Positions 1-8,156 of a DNA stretch of 64,000 nt are shown piece after piece. Numbering within the stretch: the first letter of the stretch is position 1; every line of letters begins with the position of its first letter. The notes under the pieces were generated by a model that saw only the letters and a program-made list of their open reading frames with translations, made no database searches and was not told the DNA's origin. Source of the stretch: Pseudomonas brassicacearum subsp. neoaurantiaca (lineage in GTDB: Bacteria; Pseudomonadota; Gammaproteobacteria; Pseudomonadales; Pseudomonadaceae); the NCBI RefSeq assembly GCF_013608025.1, contig NZ_VDLV01000026.1, forward strand, positions 18,143 to 82,142. The letters run 5' to 3'. The position numbers were made by a program, and so were the translations under genes.

Positions 1-1
1 C

Positions 2-1063
2 TGGTTCCACCTGTCCAAGAAACAGATGAAGGCGCGCCTGAAAAGTCTCAAAGACGACCCGCTGCACAGTTGGCGCATCAGTCCGCTGGATTGGCAGCAG
101 TCGCAGACCTACGACAAATTCGTCAAGTACGGCGAGCGGGTTCTGCGCCGTACCAGTCGCGACTACGCGCCGTGGCACGTGATCGAAGGCGTCGATGCCT
201 GTTACCGCAGCCTCGCGGTCGGGCGGATTCTGCTCGAAGGCCTGCGCCAGGCCTTGGATCGGCCGAAGACCAAGGCAGAAAAAGTCAACGTGGCACCGCT
301 GCCGGCGCTGGATGACCAGATTACGCTGATCGACAGCCTGGACATGAGGCTGCGCCTGGACAAGGCCGACTACGAAGAGCAACTGATCACCGAGCAGGCC
401 CGGTTCGCTGGCCTGCTGCGGGACAAGCGGATGCGCCGACACGCGCTGGTGGCGGTGTTCGAAGGTAACGACGCGGCGGGCAAGGGCGGGGCGATCCGGC
501 GGGTCGCGGCGGCGCTCGATCCACGCCAGTACAGCATCGTGCCGATTGCCGCGCCCACCGAGGAAGAACGTGCCCACCCCTACATGTGGCGGTTCTGGCG
601 GCATATTCCGGCGCGGGGCAAGTTCACCATGTTCGACCGCTCCTGGTACGGCCGCGTATTGGTGGAGCGGGTCGAAGGCTTTTGCAGCCGCGCCGATTGG
701 CTGCGGGCCTACGGTGAAATCAACGACTTCGAGGAGCAACTGGCCGACGCCGGCGTGGTGGTCGTGAAGTTCTGGTTGGCGATCGACAAGCAAACCCAAT
801 TGGAGCGCTTCCAGGAGCGCGAGGAGATCCCCTTCAAGCGCTTCAAGATCACCGAAGATGACTGGCGCAACCGTGACAAGTGGGACGCCTATCGCTCGGC
901 GGTCTGCGACATGGTCGATCGCACCAGCACCGAAATTTCGCCTTGGACCTTGGTGGAAGCCAACGATAAGCGTTGGGCTCGGGTCAAAGTGCTGCGCACG
1001 CTCAACGAGGCGCTGGAGGCTGCATTCGAGCGCTCGGCCAGACAGGGGCGCAAAAAGAACTAG
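2..1063 (+). CDS. pap: Polyphosphate:AMP phosphotransferase, 3' part (runs in from the left edge)
   Basis: This is a PPK2-family enzyme that moves phosphate from polyphosphate to AMP to give ADP. The frame is open from the first codon of the window, and the residues before the internal Met at base 26 (WFHLSKKQ) fit the family, so the gene starts upstream and about 354 residues are visible. The visible part covers the end of the first PPK2 repeat and the whole second one. The second repeat has a Walker A loop (EGNDAAGKGG, around base 463) and the DRSWYGR motif near base 640. PAP proteins are normally about 500 aa with two fused PPK2 domains. A weak hairpin follows the gene. The family is clear; the exact substrate is inferred from the two-domain layout. 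Confidence 0.85.
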   Translation, partial: WFHLSKKQMKARLKSLKDDPLHSWRISPLDWQQSQTYDKFVKYGERVLRRTSRDYAPWHVIEGVDACYRSLAVGRILLEGLRQALDRPKTKAEKVNVAPLPALDDQITLIDSLDMRLRLDKADYEEQLITEQARFAGLLRDKRMRRHALVAVFEGNDAAGKGGAIRRVAAALDPRQYSIVPIAAPTEEERAHPYMWRFWRHIPARGKFTMFDRSWYGRVLVERVEGFCSRADWLRAYGEINDFEEQLADAGVVVVKFWLAIDKQTQLERFQEREEIPFKRFKITEDDWRNRDKWDAYRSAVCDMVDRTSTEISPWTLVEANDKRWARVKVLRTLNEALEAAFERSARQGRKKN

Positions 1064-1114
1064 CACGATGGGTACGCATACGCGGGGTGAATGATTGTCG
1101 CGTTCGGTTATGCG

Positions 1115-1135
1115 GTGGATTTATCCTCGAATCCA
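1115..1135 (+). terminator. Weak hairpin after pap
   Basis: A 7-bp inverted repeat (GTGGATT / AATCCAC) with an 8-nt loop is followed only by TCTT. It lies between the pap stop and the thiolase ribosome-binding site and may be a weak terminator. Confidence 0.3.
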
Positions 1136-1167
1136 CTCTTAACCGATAACAACAATGAGGTACCGCC

Positions 1168-2352
1168 ATGCGTGAAGTGGTGATCGTCGACAGCGTACGG
1201 ACCGGATTGGCCAAGTCCTTTCGCGGCAAGTTCAACATGACCCGTCCGGACGACATGGCGGCGCATTGCGTCAACGCGTTGCTGGCGCGCAGCGACATCG
1301 ACCCGGCCAGCGTCGAGGATTGCATCGTCGGCGCCGGTTCCAACGAAGGCGCCCAAGGCTTCAACATCGGGCGTAACGTGGCGGTACTCTCCCAACTTGG
1401 CATCGGCACGGCGGGAATGACCCTCAACCGTTTCTGTTCTTCGGGCCTGCAAGCCATCGCGATTGCCGCCAATCAGATCGCCTCGGGTTGCAGCGAGATC
1501 ATCGTCGCTGGCGGCGTCGAGTCCATCAGCCTGACCATGAAGAGCGTCAATACCGACAATCTGATCAACCCGCTGCTCAAGGAGCAGGTGCCAGGGATCT
1601 ATTTCCCCATGGGCCAGACCGCCGAAGTCGTCGCGCGCCGCTACCAGGTCAGCCGTGAGGAACAGGACCGCTACGCCTTGCAGAGCCAGCAGCGCACGGC
1701 CCGGGCCCAGGCCGAGGGGCTGTTCAACGATGAAATCGTGCCGATGACGGTGAAGTATCGTGTCGAGGACAAGAACACCGGCGCCGTGCAGATTCTGGAC
1801 GGCGTGGTCGACCGTGATGACTGCAACCGTCCCGATACCACCTACGAAAGCCTGGCCGGGTTGAAGCCGGTGTTTGCCGAGGACGGTTCGGTGACGGCGG
1901 GCAACTCTTCTCAACTGTCCGACGGCGCCTCGATGACGCTGGTGATGAGCCTGGAAAAAGCGCTGGCCCTGGGGCTCAAGCCCAAGGCGTTTTTCCGCGG
2001 ATTTACCGTGGCCGGTTGCGAGCCGGACGAGATGGGCATCGGCCCGGTGTTCTCGGTGCCCAGGTTGCTCAAGGCCAAGGGCCTGCAAATTGGTGATATC
2101 GACCTGTGGGAACTCAACGAGGCGTTTGCCTCCCAGTGCCTCTACAGCCGCAATCGCCTGGAAATCGATAATGAAAGATACAACGTCAATGGCGGCTCGA
2201 TTTCCATCGGCCACCCGTTCGGCATGACCGGATCGCGGCAAGTGGGGCATCTGGTGCGGGAACTGCAGCGGCGCAACCTGCGCTATGGCGTGGTGACCAT
2301 GTGCGTCGGCGGTGGGATGGGGGCTACGGGATTGTTCGAGGCGGTGCGATAA
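1168..2352 (+). CDS. Thiolase (acetyl-CoA C-acyltransferase family)
   Basis: A 394-aa thiolase, the usual length for the family. It catalyses thiolytic cleavage of 3-ketoacyl-CoA or the reverse condensation. The nucleophilic cysteine sits in NRFCSSG (Cys90), the second active-site motif is GGSISIGHPFGMTG, and the C-terminal cysteine is in CVGGGMGATG. The ATG has a purine-rich site (AATGAGGTACC) just upstream. It stands alone: no acyl-CoA dehydrogenase or hydratase partner is adjacent, so degradative (FadA-like) and biosynthetic roles cannot be told apart. The gene is followed by a REP pair. Confidence 0.9.
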   Translation: MREVVIVDSVRTGLAKSFRGKFNMTRPDDMAAHCVNALLARSDIDPASVEDCIVGAGSNEGAQGFNIGRNVAVLSQLGIGTAGMTLNRFCSSGLQAIAIAANQIASGCSEIIVAGGVESISLTMKSVNTDNLINPLLKEQVPGIYFPMGQTAEVVARRYQVSREEQDRYALQSQQRTARAQAEGLFNDEIVPMTVKYRVEDKNTGAVQILDGVVDRDDCNRPDTTYESLAGLKPVFAEDGSVTAGNSSQLSDGASMTLVMSLEKALALGLKPKAFFRGFTVAGCEPDEMGIGPVFSVPRLLKAKGLQIGDIDLWELNEAFASQCLYSRNRLEIDNERYNVNGGSISIGHPFGMTGSRQVGHLVRELQRRNLRYGVVTMCVGGGMGATGLFEAVR

Positions 2353-2371
2353 GTGCCGCCTCTGGACTTTC

Positions 2372-2481
2372 GTGGCGAGGGAGCTAGCTCCCGCTCGGCT
2401 GCGAAGCAGTCGTCGCTGTTACTGGGGATGGACCGTAAGGGGGCCGCCGTGCGGCCCAGCGGGAGCAAGCTCCCTCGCCAC
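2372..2481. repeat. REP doublet, GTGGCGAGGGAGC family
   Basis: Two inverted copies of the REP palindrome (GTGGCGAGGGAGC... and ...GCTCCCTCGCCAC) are separated by a short spacer. The left copy has an altered core (GCTAGC). The right copy overlaps the 3' end of the DUF6316 gene. Confidence 0.85.
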
Positions 2482-2697
2482 GGGGGCTTCGAACCTTTCT
2501 GTCGGTGGCTTGGCCAGCAGCATCATTCGCTGGATGTACGCCACAATCTCCTGCTCCGCAGCCTCGCGAGTCTCGAACGGGCCTTCCTGGGTGCCTTCGC
2601 GCGTATTGAAGTAAAACTCGCCATTGACCCTGCAGATCCGGTCACTGCGGAATATCGTCTTGGGAGCGTCTGTATCGTGTGCGCGCGTTCCAGGCAT
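2419..2697 (-). CDS. Small DUF6316-type protein with REP-encoded C-terminus
   Basis: A 92-aa protein starting MPGTRAHDTD. The start is chosen because GGAGA lies 6 nt upstream of this ATG on the minus strand; upstream in-frame starts lack such a site. The core (IFRSDRICRVNGEFYFNTREG.. GPFETREAAEQEIVAYI) resembles the small Pseudomonas family DUF6316, whose function is unknown. The final residues, from about VARELAPAG onward, are encoded by the REP element that overlaps the gene end, so the original stop was probably displaced. No signal peptide or membrane segment is seen. The next gene lies divergently at 2888. Confidence 0.65.
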   Translation of the reverse strand: MPGTRAHDTDAPKTIFRSDRICRVNGEFYFNTREGTQEGPFETREAAEQEIVAYIQRMMLLAKPPTERFEAPVARELAPAGPHGGPLTVHPQ

Positions 2698-2887
2698 TTC
2701 GGGTCTCCATGAAGTGCTGCGTGGTCGTTTCAATTGAGCATATGTGGTGTCATCGATTTGCGCCTGTCCAGCCGATCGACGGCTACGACCCATACAATTC
2801 CATCAGCGGCGAATGCCCAACTGTGCCTGTGTGCGCCGATCGATCCGGGCCTAGAATGGGCGTTCATGTCTTGGCTTCGAGGGTTGC

Positions 2888-3850
2888 ATGCACATTTCGT
2901 CCGGTCGCTGGGTCTACGGGTTATTCCTTGCCTTGTTGACCGCCCTGTTGTGGGGAATCCTGCCGATCAAGCTCAAGCAAGTGCTGCAAGTGATGGATCC
3001 GGTGACGGTGACCTGGTTTCGGCTGATGGTGTCCGGCGGGCTGCTCTTCGTCTACCTGGCGGCAACCAGGCGCTTGCCCAGTCGCAAGGTGCTCGGGCCC
3101 CGTGGCGGTTGGCTGGTGGCGATGGCGGTGTTGGGGCTGGTAGGCAACTACGTGCTGTACCTGATGGGCTTGAACCGTTTGAGTCCCGGCACCGCGCAAC
3201 TGGTGGTGCAAATGGGCCCGATCATGTTGCTGGTCGCCAGCCTGTTCGTGTTCAAGGAGCGTTTCAGCGTGGGGCAGGGCATCGGCTTGCTGGTGCTGCT
3301 GATCGGTTTCGCGCTGTTCTTCAATCAACGCCTTACCGAGTTGCTGACATCCCTGAGCGACTACACCGCTGGCGTCTTGCTGGTGCTGCTGGCCTCGACC
3401 GTCTGGACGTTCTATGCCCTCGGCCAGAAGCAACTGCTGACGGTCTGGAATTCGTTGCAGGTGATGATGGTGATCTATCTCTTCTGCGCGTTGTTGCTGA
3501 CGCCTTGGGTCCATCCGCTGGAGGCGTTGCAACTGAGTCCTCTGCAGGGCTGGCTGTTGCTTGCCTGTTGCCTCAACACCTTGATTGCCTATGGCGCGTT
3601 TGCCGAGGCACTGGCCCATTGGGAAGCTTCGCGTGTCAGCGCGACCCTGGCGATCACGCCGCTGGTGACCTTCGCCGCGGTGGCGATGGCGGCCTGGTGG
3701 TGGCCCGATTACGTGCATGCCGAACAGATCAACCTGCTGGGGTATGGCGGGGCGGTGCTGGTGGTGCTGGGATCGGCGCTGGTTGCGTTGGGGCCATCGC
3801 TGATCGCCGGGCTCAGGGCCCGGCGGGAGCGTTTGGCTGTCAGCCGCTAG
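2888..3850 (+). CDS. EamA/DMT-family inner-membrane permease
   Basis: A 320-aa, very hydrophobic protein with about ten predicted transmembrane helices in two EamA-like halves (residues about 10-150 and 160-305). The first half shows the WG-x-PIKLK and VTWFRLMVSGGLL segments found in drug/metabolite transporters. Such proteins export or import small metabolites; the substrate cannot be read from sequence. GAGGG precedes the ATG by 5 nt. It is a single gene between REP elements with no operon partner. The basic tail (RARRERLAVSR) should be cytoplasmic. Confidence 0.85.
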   Translation: MHISSGRWVYGLFLALLTALLWGILPIKLKQVLQVMDPVTVTWFRLMVSGGLLFVYLAATRRLPSRKVLGPRGGWLVAMAVLGLVGNYVLYLMGLNRLSPGTAQLVVQMGPIMLLVASLFVFKERFSVGQGIGLLVLLIGFALFFNQRLTELLTSLSDYTAGVLLVLLASTVWTFYALGQKQLLTVWNSLQVMMVIYLFCALLLTPWVHPLEALQLSPLQGWLLLACCLNTLIAYGAFAEALAHWEASRVSATLAITPLVTFAAVAMAAWWWPDYVHAEQINLLGYGGAVLVVLGSALVALGPSLIAGLRARRERLAVSR

Positions 3851-3903
3851 ACCGCGGAGGAAGCGAGGTGGCTGTCAGGTGCGGTGATGTCGAGCCTGCC
3901 GGC

Positions 3904-3999
3904 GCCATCGCGAGCAAGCTCGCTCCCACATGGACTCATCTGTGAACGCAACATTGAGGTCCACACTGACCCTGTGGGAGCGAGCTTGCTCGCGATGGC
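3904..3999. repeat. REP doublet, GTGGGAGCGAGC family
   Basis: Inverted copies, TCGCGAGCAAGCTCGCTCCC and its complement, are flanked by GCCAT/ATGGC. They lie between the convergent permease and fumC genes. Confidence 0.85.
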
Positions 4000-4021
4000 G
4001 GCCTTTGAGACAACAACAAAC

Positions 4022-5416
4022 TCAGCCCTGCCCGCCAGCCTCCAGCATGTTTTCCGGCCGGACCCAGGCCTCGAATTCCTCATCGGTGAGGTACCCCAGC
4101 TGCAACGCAGCCTCCCGCAAAGTCAGCCCTTCGCCATAGGCTTTCTTGGCGATTTCCGCCGATTTGTCGTAGCCGATGTGCGGATTCAGCGCCGTCACCA
4201 GCATCAACCCACGTTCCAGATGCGCCGCCATCTGCTCGGCATCCGGTTCGAGGCCGGCGATGCAGTGCTGCTGGAAGTTGCTGCAGCCATCGGCCAACAG
4301 GCGGATCGATTGCAGCAGGTTGTGAATGATCACCGGCTTGAACACGTTCAACTGCAAGTGACCCTGGCTGGCGGCGAAACCGATGGTCACGTCGTTGCCC
4401 AGTACCTGGCAGGCCAACATGGACAAGGCTTCGCACTGGGTCGGGTTGACCTTGCCCGGCATGATGGAACTGCCCGGTTCGTTGGCCGGCAGTTTCACTT
4501 CGGCAAAACCGGCGCGAGGCCCGGAGCCCAGCAGGCGCAGGTCGTTGGCGATTTTCATCAGGGTCACGGCCAGGGTTTTCAACGCGCCGGACAACGTGGT
4601 CAGCGGCTCATGGCCCGCCAGGGCGGCGAATTTGTTGGGCGCGGTGACGAATGGCAAGCCGGACAGCGCCGCCAGTTCAGCGGCAATCGCTTCGCCAAAA
4701 CCATGGGGCGAGTTGAGCCCGGTGCCCACCGCCGTGCCCCCTTGGGCCAGCTCGCAGACGGCTGGCAACGCGGCGCGAATCGCCCGTTCGGCGTAGTCGA
4801 GTTGGGCTATGAATGCGGACAGTTCCTGGCCGAATGTGATCGGCGTGGCATCCATCATGTGGGTGCGGCCGGTCTTGACCAGTTTCATGTGGCGCGCCGC
4901 CAGTTCCGCGAGGCCGCCGGACAGCTCACTGATGGCCGGCAGCAATTGCTGGTAGACGGCCTGGGCGGCGGCGATGTGCATGGCGGTGGGGAAACAGTCG
5001 TTGGAGCTCTGGGACCGGTTGACGTGATCGTTGGGGTGCACCGGGCTCTTGCCGCCGCGAGGATTGCCCGCCAGTTCATTGGCTCGTCCGGCGATCACCT
5101 CGTTGACGTTCATGTTGCTCTGGGTCCCGCTGCCGGTCTGCCAGACCACCAGGGGAAACTGGTCGTCATGCTGGCCGGACAGCACTTCATCGGCGGCCTG
5201 TTCGATCAGGCGGGCGATGTCGGCGGGCAGGTCACCGTTACGGTCATTGACCCGCGCGGCGGCCTTCTTGACCAGTGCCAGGGCGTGCAGTACCGACAGC
5301 GGCATGCGTTCGTTGCCGATGGCAAAGTTGATCATGGAGCGCTGTGTCTGGGCGCCCCAATAGGCCTCATCCGGGACTTCAACCTGGCCAAGGCTGTCGG
5401 TTTCGATACGGCTCAT
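4022..5416 (-). CDS. fumC: Class II fumarate hydratase
   Basis: A 464-aa, oxygen-stable, iron-independent fumarase that interconverts fumarate and L-malate in the TCA cycle. The family signature GSSIMPGKVNP is present, as are SSNDCFPTAMH and TGRTHMMDATP, which contribute active-site residues. The length is normal. The ATG at 5416 is preceded by CAGGAG with a 9-nt spacer. The neighbours bolA, trhO, a dsbA-like gene, an ABC transporter and an rbdA-like gene follow on the other strand, as I recall for the fumC2 region of P. aeruginosa, so this is probably the fumC2 counterpart. The other paralogue, next to sodA, is not in this window. Confidence 0.95.
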   Translation of the reverse strand: MSRIETDSLGQVEVPDEAYWGAQTQRSMINFAIGNERMPLSVLHALALVKKAAARVNDRNGDLPADIARLIEQAADEVLSGQHDDQFPLVVWQTGSGTQSNMNVNEVIAGRANELAGNPRGGKSPVHPNDHVNRSQSSNDCFPTAMHIAAAQAVYQQLLPAISELSGGLAELAARHMKLVKTGRTHMMDATPITFGQELSAFIAQLDYAERAIRAALPAVCELAQGGTAVGTGLNSPHGFGEAIAAELAALSGLPFVTAPNKFAALAGHEPLTTLSGALKTLAVTLMKIANDLRLLGSGPRAGFAEVKLPANEPGSSIMPGKVNPTQCEALSMLACQVLGNDVTIGFAASQGHLQLNVFKPVIIHNLLQSIRLLADGCSNFQQHCIAGLEPDAEQMAAHLERGLMLVTALNPHIGYDKSAEIAKKAYGEGLTLREAALQLGYLTDEEFEAWVRPENMLEAGGQG

Positions 5417-5542
5417 CGGGTCAAACTCCTGTAAGGCTGAATGCGCAGTTTAGGCCCTGGTGGGCGTTGGCGGTTCCCTCAATCCCCTCCAATCTAGGAG
5501 CGTGCGGTTCGGTCCGTCAATCGGACCCGCCAAGGGTCGGGG

Positions 5543-5572
5543 TTGAGCCCCGGCGTTTTTTAGGCGCAGAAT
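5543..5572 (+). promoter_or_regulatory. Possible sigma70 promoter for the DUF2059-bolA pair
   Basis: TTGAGC (5543-5548) and CAGAAT (5567-5572) are 18 nt apart and lie about 45 nt upstream of the DUF2059 start. This is a consensus match only. Confidence 0.3.
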
Positions 5573-5617
5573 GGTCGCCCTTGGGGTTTTACCTCGCCTG
5601 TTAGATAAGGAAACTCG

Positions 5618-6145
5618 ATGACCCGTCTTCGTGCCATCTGTACCGCAGTTGCTCTGGTGTGTGCCAGCGGCCCTGTCCTCGCCGATACCGCCAGCCACAA
5701 CGCCAGTGCCGAAGCGTTCCTGACCCTGGCGCACGCCGACAAGCTGGGTACCCCGGTGTACATGCAAGTGCAGCAGATGTTTGCCCAGCGCTTCGAGCAG
5801 ACCAAGGCTCCGGAATCGAAAAAAGCCACCCTGGAGACTTACCAGGCCAAGGCCAACGCCGCGCTGGACCAGGCCATCGGCTGGAACAAGCTCAAGCCGG
5901 ACATGGTCAAGCTCTACACCAGCAACTTCAGCGAATCGGAGCTCAAGGACCTGGTGTCCTTCTATCAGTCTCCCCTGGGCAAGAAAGTCCTGGAAAAAAT
6001 GCCACAGCTGACCCAGCAGTCGGCTCAATTGACCCAGGCCAAGCTTGAAAGCGCGGTACCGGTGGTCAACAAGCTGCTGTCGGACATGACTGCCGAACTC
6101 GAACCAAAAGCCGCCGCCCCGGCCCCGGCCAAGAAAAAGCCATAA
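5618..6145 (+). CDS. DUF2059-domain periplasmic protein
   Basis: A 175-aa protein with a clear Sec signal peptide (hydrophobic stretch through about residue 22, then a likely cleavage after VLA before DTAS). The body matches the DUF2059 pattern: a helical region containing YTSNFSESELKDLVSFYQSPLGKKVLEKMP. Function in the family is unknown. The C-terminus is Ala/Pro/Lys-rich. TAAGGA lies just upstream of the ATG. bolA follows after 12 nt, so the two are probably co-transcribed. Confidence 0.85.
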   Translation: MTRLRAICTAVALVCASGPVLADTASHNASAEAFLTLAHADKLGTPVYMQVQQMFAQRFEQTKAPESKKATLETYQAKANAALDQAIGWNKLKPDMVKLYTSNFSESELKDLVSFYQSPLGKKVLEKMPQLTQQSAQLTQAKLESAVPVVNKLLSDMTAELEPKAAAPAPAKKKP

Positions 6146-6157
6146 GCGGAGCCCGGC

Positions 6158-6457
6158 ATGAGCATGCAACAACGCATTGAATCGACCCTCGGGCTGTTGC
6201 AGCCCGAGCACCTGCAAGTGCTGGACGAGAGCCACATGCACAGCCGTGGGTTGCAAACCCATTTCAAGGCGGTGGTGGTCAGCCGGCAGTTCGAAGGGCT
6301 CAATCGGGTCAAGCGTCACCAGAAGGTCTACGGCACGCTGGGCGAACTGATGGGCGAATTCCACGCGCTGGCGCTGCACACCTACACGCCTGAAGAGTGG
6401 GCACAGATCGACGCGGCCCCGGCTTCGCCGACCTGTGCCGGCGGTAGCAAGCACTAA
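6158..6457 (+). CDS. bolA: BolA-family protein
   Basis: A 99-aa BolA/IbaG-type protein. Family members form complexes with monothiol glutaredoxins in Fe-S and redox handling, and E. coli BolA also acts as a morphology and stress regulator. The core reads LQVLDESHMHSRGLQTHFKAVVVSRQFEGLNRVKRHQKVYGTL in segments: an E-S-H-x-H element, then the VSxxFxGxxxVxRHxxVY helix-turn-helix-like motif with the conserved His. It is 12 nt downstream of the DUF2059 gene and followed by a strong terminator. Confidence 0.9.
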   Translation: MSMQQRIESTLGLLQPEHLQVLDESHMHSRGLQTHFKAVVVSRQFEGLNRVKRHQKVYGTLGELMGEFHALALHTYTPEEWAQIDAAPASPTCAGGSKH

Positions 6458-6498
6458 GGCTCTGCTCCTAAAGCCACATTGTTTTTGCTAGAATCCGC

Positions 6499-6528
6499 AA
6501 CGCGCCGCTCACCCGGCGCGTTTTTTTT
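6499..6528 (+). terminator. Rho-independent terminator after bolA
   Basis: A 9-bp GC-rich stem (AACGCGCCG / CGGCGCGTT) with a 6-nt loop runs directly into eight Ts. Confidence 0.9.
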
Positions 6529-6575
6529 CGTATCCGGTTCACCCTTTGCGAGGGTAGCCACCTGGAGAAATACCC

Positions 6576-7517
6576 ATGACACCACCCATTGTCGTGGCGG
6601 CACTGTATAAGTTCGTCACCCTGGAAGATTACGTCGAGCTGCGCGAGCCCCTGCTCAAGGCCATGCTCGACAACGGCATCAAAGGCACGCTGCTGATCGC
6701 CGAAGAAGGCATCAACGGCACCGTTTCCGGCACCCGCGAGGGGATCGACGGCTTGATGGCCTGGCTCAAGAACGATCCGCGCATGGACGACATCGACCAC
6801 AAAGAGTCGTACTGCGATGAGCAGCCGTTCTACCGGACCAAGGTCAAGCTCAAGAAGGAAATCGTCACCCTCGGCGTGGAAGGGGTAGACCCGAACAAGC
6901 GGGTTGGCACCTACGTCGAACCCCAGGATTGGAACGCCCTGATCAGCGATCCGGAAGTGCTGTTGATCGATACCCGCAATGACTACGAAGTGTCCATCGG
7001 CACTTTCGAAGGCGCCGTCGATCCCAAGACCGCCAGCTTTCGTGAATTCCCCGAGTACATCAAGGCCAACTTCGACCCGACCCGGCACAAGAAGGTCGCG
7101 ATGTTTTGCACCGGTGGCATTCGCTGTGAAAAAGCCTCGAGCTACATGCTCGGCGAAGGTTTCGAAGAGGTCTATCACCTCAAGGGCGGCATCCTGAAAT
7201 ACCTCGAAGAGGTACCCCAGGAAGAAACCAAATGGCGCGGCGACTGCTTTGTATTCGACAACCGCGTGACCGTGCGTCACGACCTCAGCGAAGGCGACTA
7301 CGATCAATGTCATGCGTGCCGTACGCCGGTTAGCGTTGAAGATCGCGCGTCGGAGCACTACGTGCCGGGCATCAGTTGCCCGCATTGCTGGGACAAGCTG
7401 AGCGAGAAGACCCGTCGCAGCGCCATCGACCGGCAAAAGCAGATCGAGCTGGCCAAGGCCCGCAACATGCCTCACCCGATCGGCTACAACTACAAGCAAT
7501 CACCCTCCGAGGCTTAA
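6576..7517 (+). CDS. trhO: tRNA uridine(34) hydroxylase, rhodanese family
   Basis: A 313-aa YceA/TrhO-type protein, which introduces the 5-hydroxyl of 5-hydroxyuridine at wobble position U34 of some tRNAs. It has an N-terminal acylphosphatase-like domain (about 1-95: LLIAEEGINGTVSGT) and a rhodanese domain (about 120-220) with active-site Cys178 in CTGGIRCEKAS. A cysteine-containing tail (CHACRTPV.. CPHCWDKL) looks like a small zinc-binding unit. GGAGAAA precedes the ATG by about 6 nt. The dsbA-like gene follows 3 nt after the stop. Confidence 0.92.
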   Translation: MTPPIVVAALYKFVTLEDYVELREPLLKAMLDNGIKGTLLIAEEGINGTVSGTREGIDGLMAWLKNDPRMDDIDHKESYCDEQPFYRTKVKLKKEIVTLGVEGVDPNKRVGTYVEPQDWNALISDPEVLLIDTRNDYEVSIGTFEGAVDPKTASFREFPEYIKANFDPTRHKKVAMFCTGGIRCEKASSYMLGEGFEEVYHLKGGILKYLEEVPQEETKWRGDCFVFDNRVTVRHDLSEGDYDQCHACRTPVSVEDRASEHYVPGISCPHCWDKLSEKTRRSAIDRQKQIELAKARNMPHPIGYNYKQSPSEA

Positions 7518-7520
7518 GCC

Positions 7521-8156
7521 ATGGCATCGCGCCTGCTATATGTGATGGACCCGATGTGTTCCTGGTGCTGGGGCTTCGCTCCGGTGGCGCAGGCATTGGT
7601 CGAGCAGGCGCAGGCCGCAGGCGTGGAGTTGCACCTGGTGGTGGGCGGCTTGCGCACCGGCAGCGGCTCGGCCCTGGAGCCGACGACACGGCGCTACATT
7701 CTTGAACACTGGCAGGCCGTCACCCAGGCCACCGGCCAGCCGTTCAACTTTGAAGGGGCATTGCCCGACGGTTTTGTCTATGACACCGAGCCTGCTTGCC
7801 GGGCATTGGTGACCGCCCGCAGCCTGGCGCCGGACCTGGCCTGGAATCTGGTGAAGTTGATCCAACGCGCTTTTTACGTCGAAGGTCGCGACGTGACGCG
7901 CGCCAGCATCCTGGTCGAGCTGGCCGAGCAGGCCGGACTGCCGCGGATCGAGTTCGCCGCGGCATTCGACCGTGCCGACCAACATGCCGCTACTGCTGCG
8001 GATTTCACTTGGGTGCAAGACCTTGGCATCGCCGGGTTCCCCACGCTGCTGGCCGAACGTGACGGGCAATTGGCCCTGCTGACCAATGGCTATCAGCCGT
8101 TGGAGCAGTTGTCGCCGTTGCTGGGACGCTGGTTGGAGCGGGCGACCTGTGCCTGA
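7521..8156 (+). CDS. DsbA-family thioredoxin-fold protein (FrnE-like)
   Basis: A 211-aa DsbA-family protein with a CSWC active site (Cys13-Cys16) immediately after the first beta strand and the cis-Pro region GIAGFPTLL near residue 175. It has no signal peptide, so it is probably cytoplasmic, unlike true DsbA. Related FrnE/2-hydroxychromene isomerase-like proteins are thiol oxidoreductases. It lies 3 nt after trhO and overlaps the ABC transporter gene, so the three appear to form one transcript. The substrate is unknown. Confidence 0.85.
   Translation: MASRLLYVMDPMCSWCWGFAPVAQALVEQAQAAGVELHLVVGGLRTGSGSALEPTTRRYILEHWQAVTQATGQPFNFEGALPDGFVYDTEPACRALVTARSLAPDLAWNLVKLIQRAFYVEGRDVTRASILVELAEQAGLPRIEFAAAFDRADQHAATAADFTWVQDLGIAGFPTLLAERDGQLALLTNGYQPLEQLSPLLGRWLERATCA

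Noticed and set aside
1108..2250. 380-codon minus-strand frame opposite the thiolase
   Set aside because: It is a shadow frame with biased composition. The plus-strand thiolase is complete.
3884..5434. 516-codon plus-strand frame opposite fumC
   Set aside because: It is antisense to an intact fumarase and starts inside a REP element.
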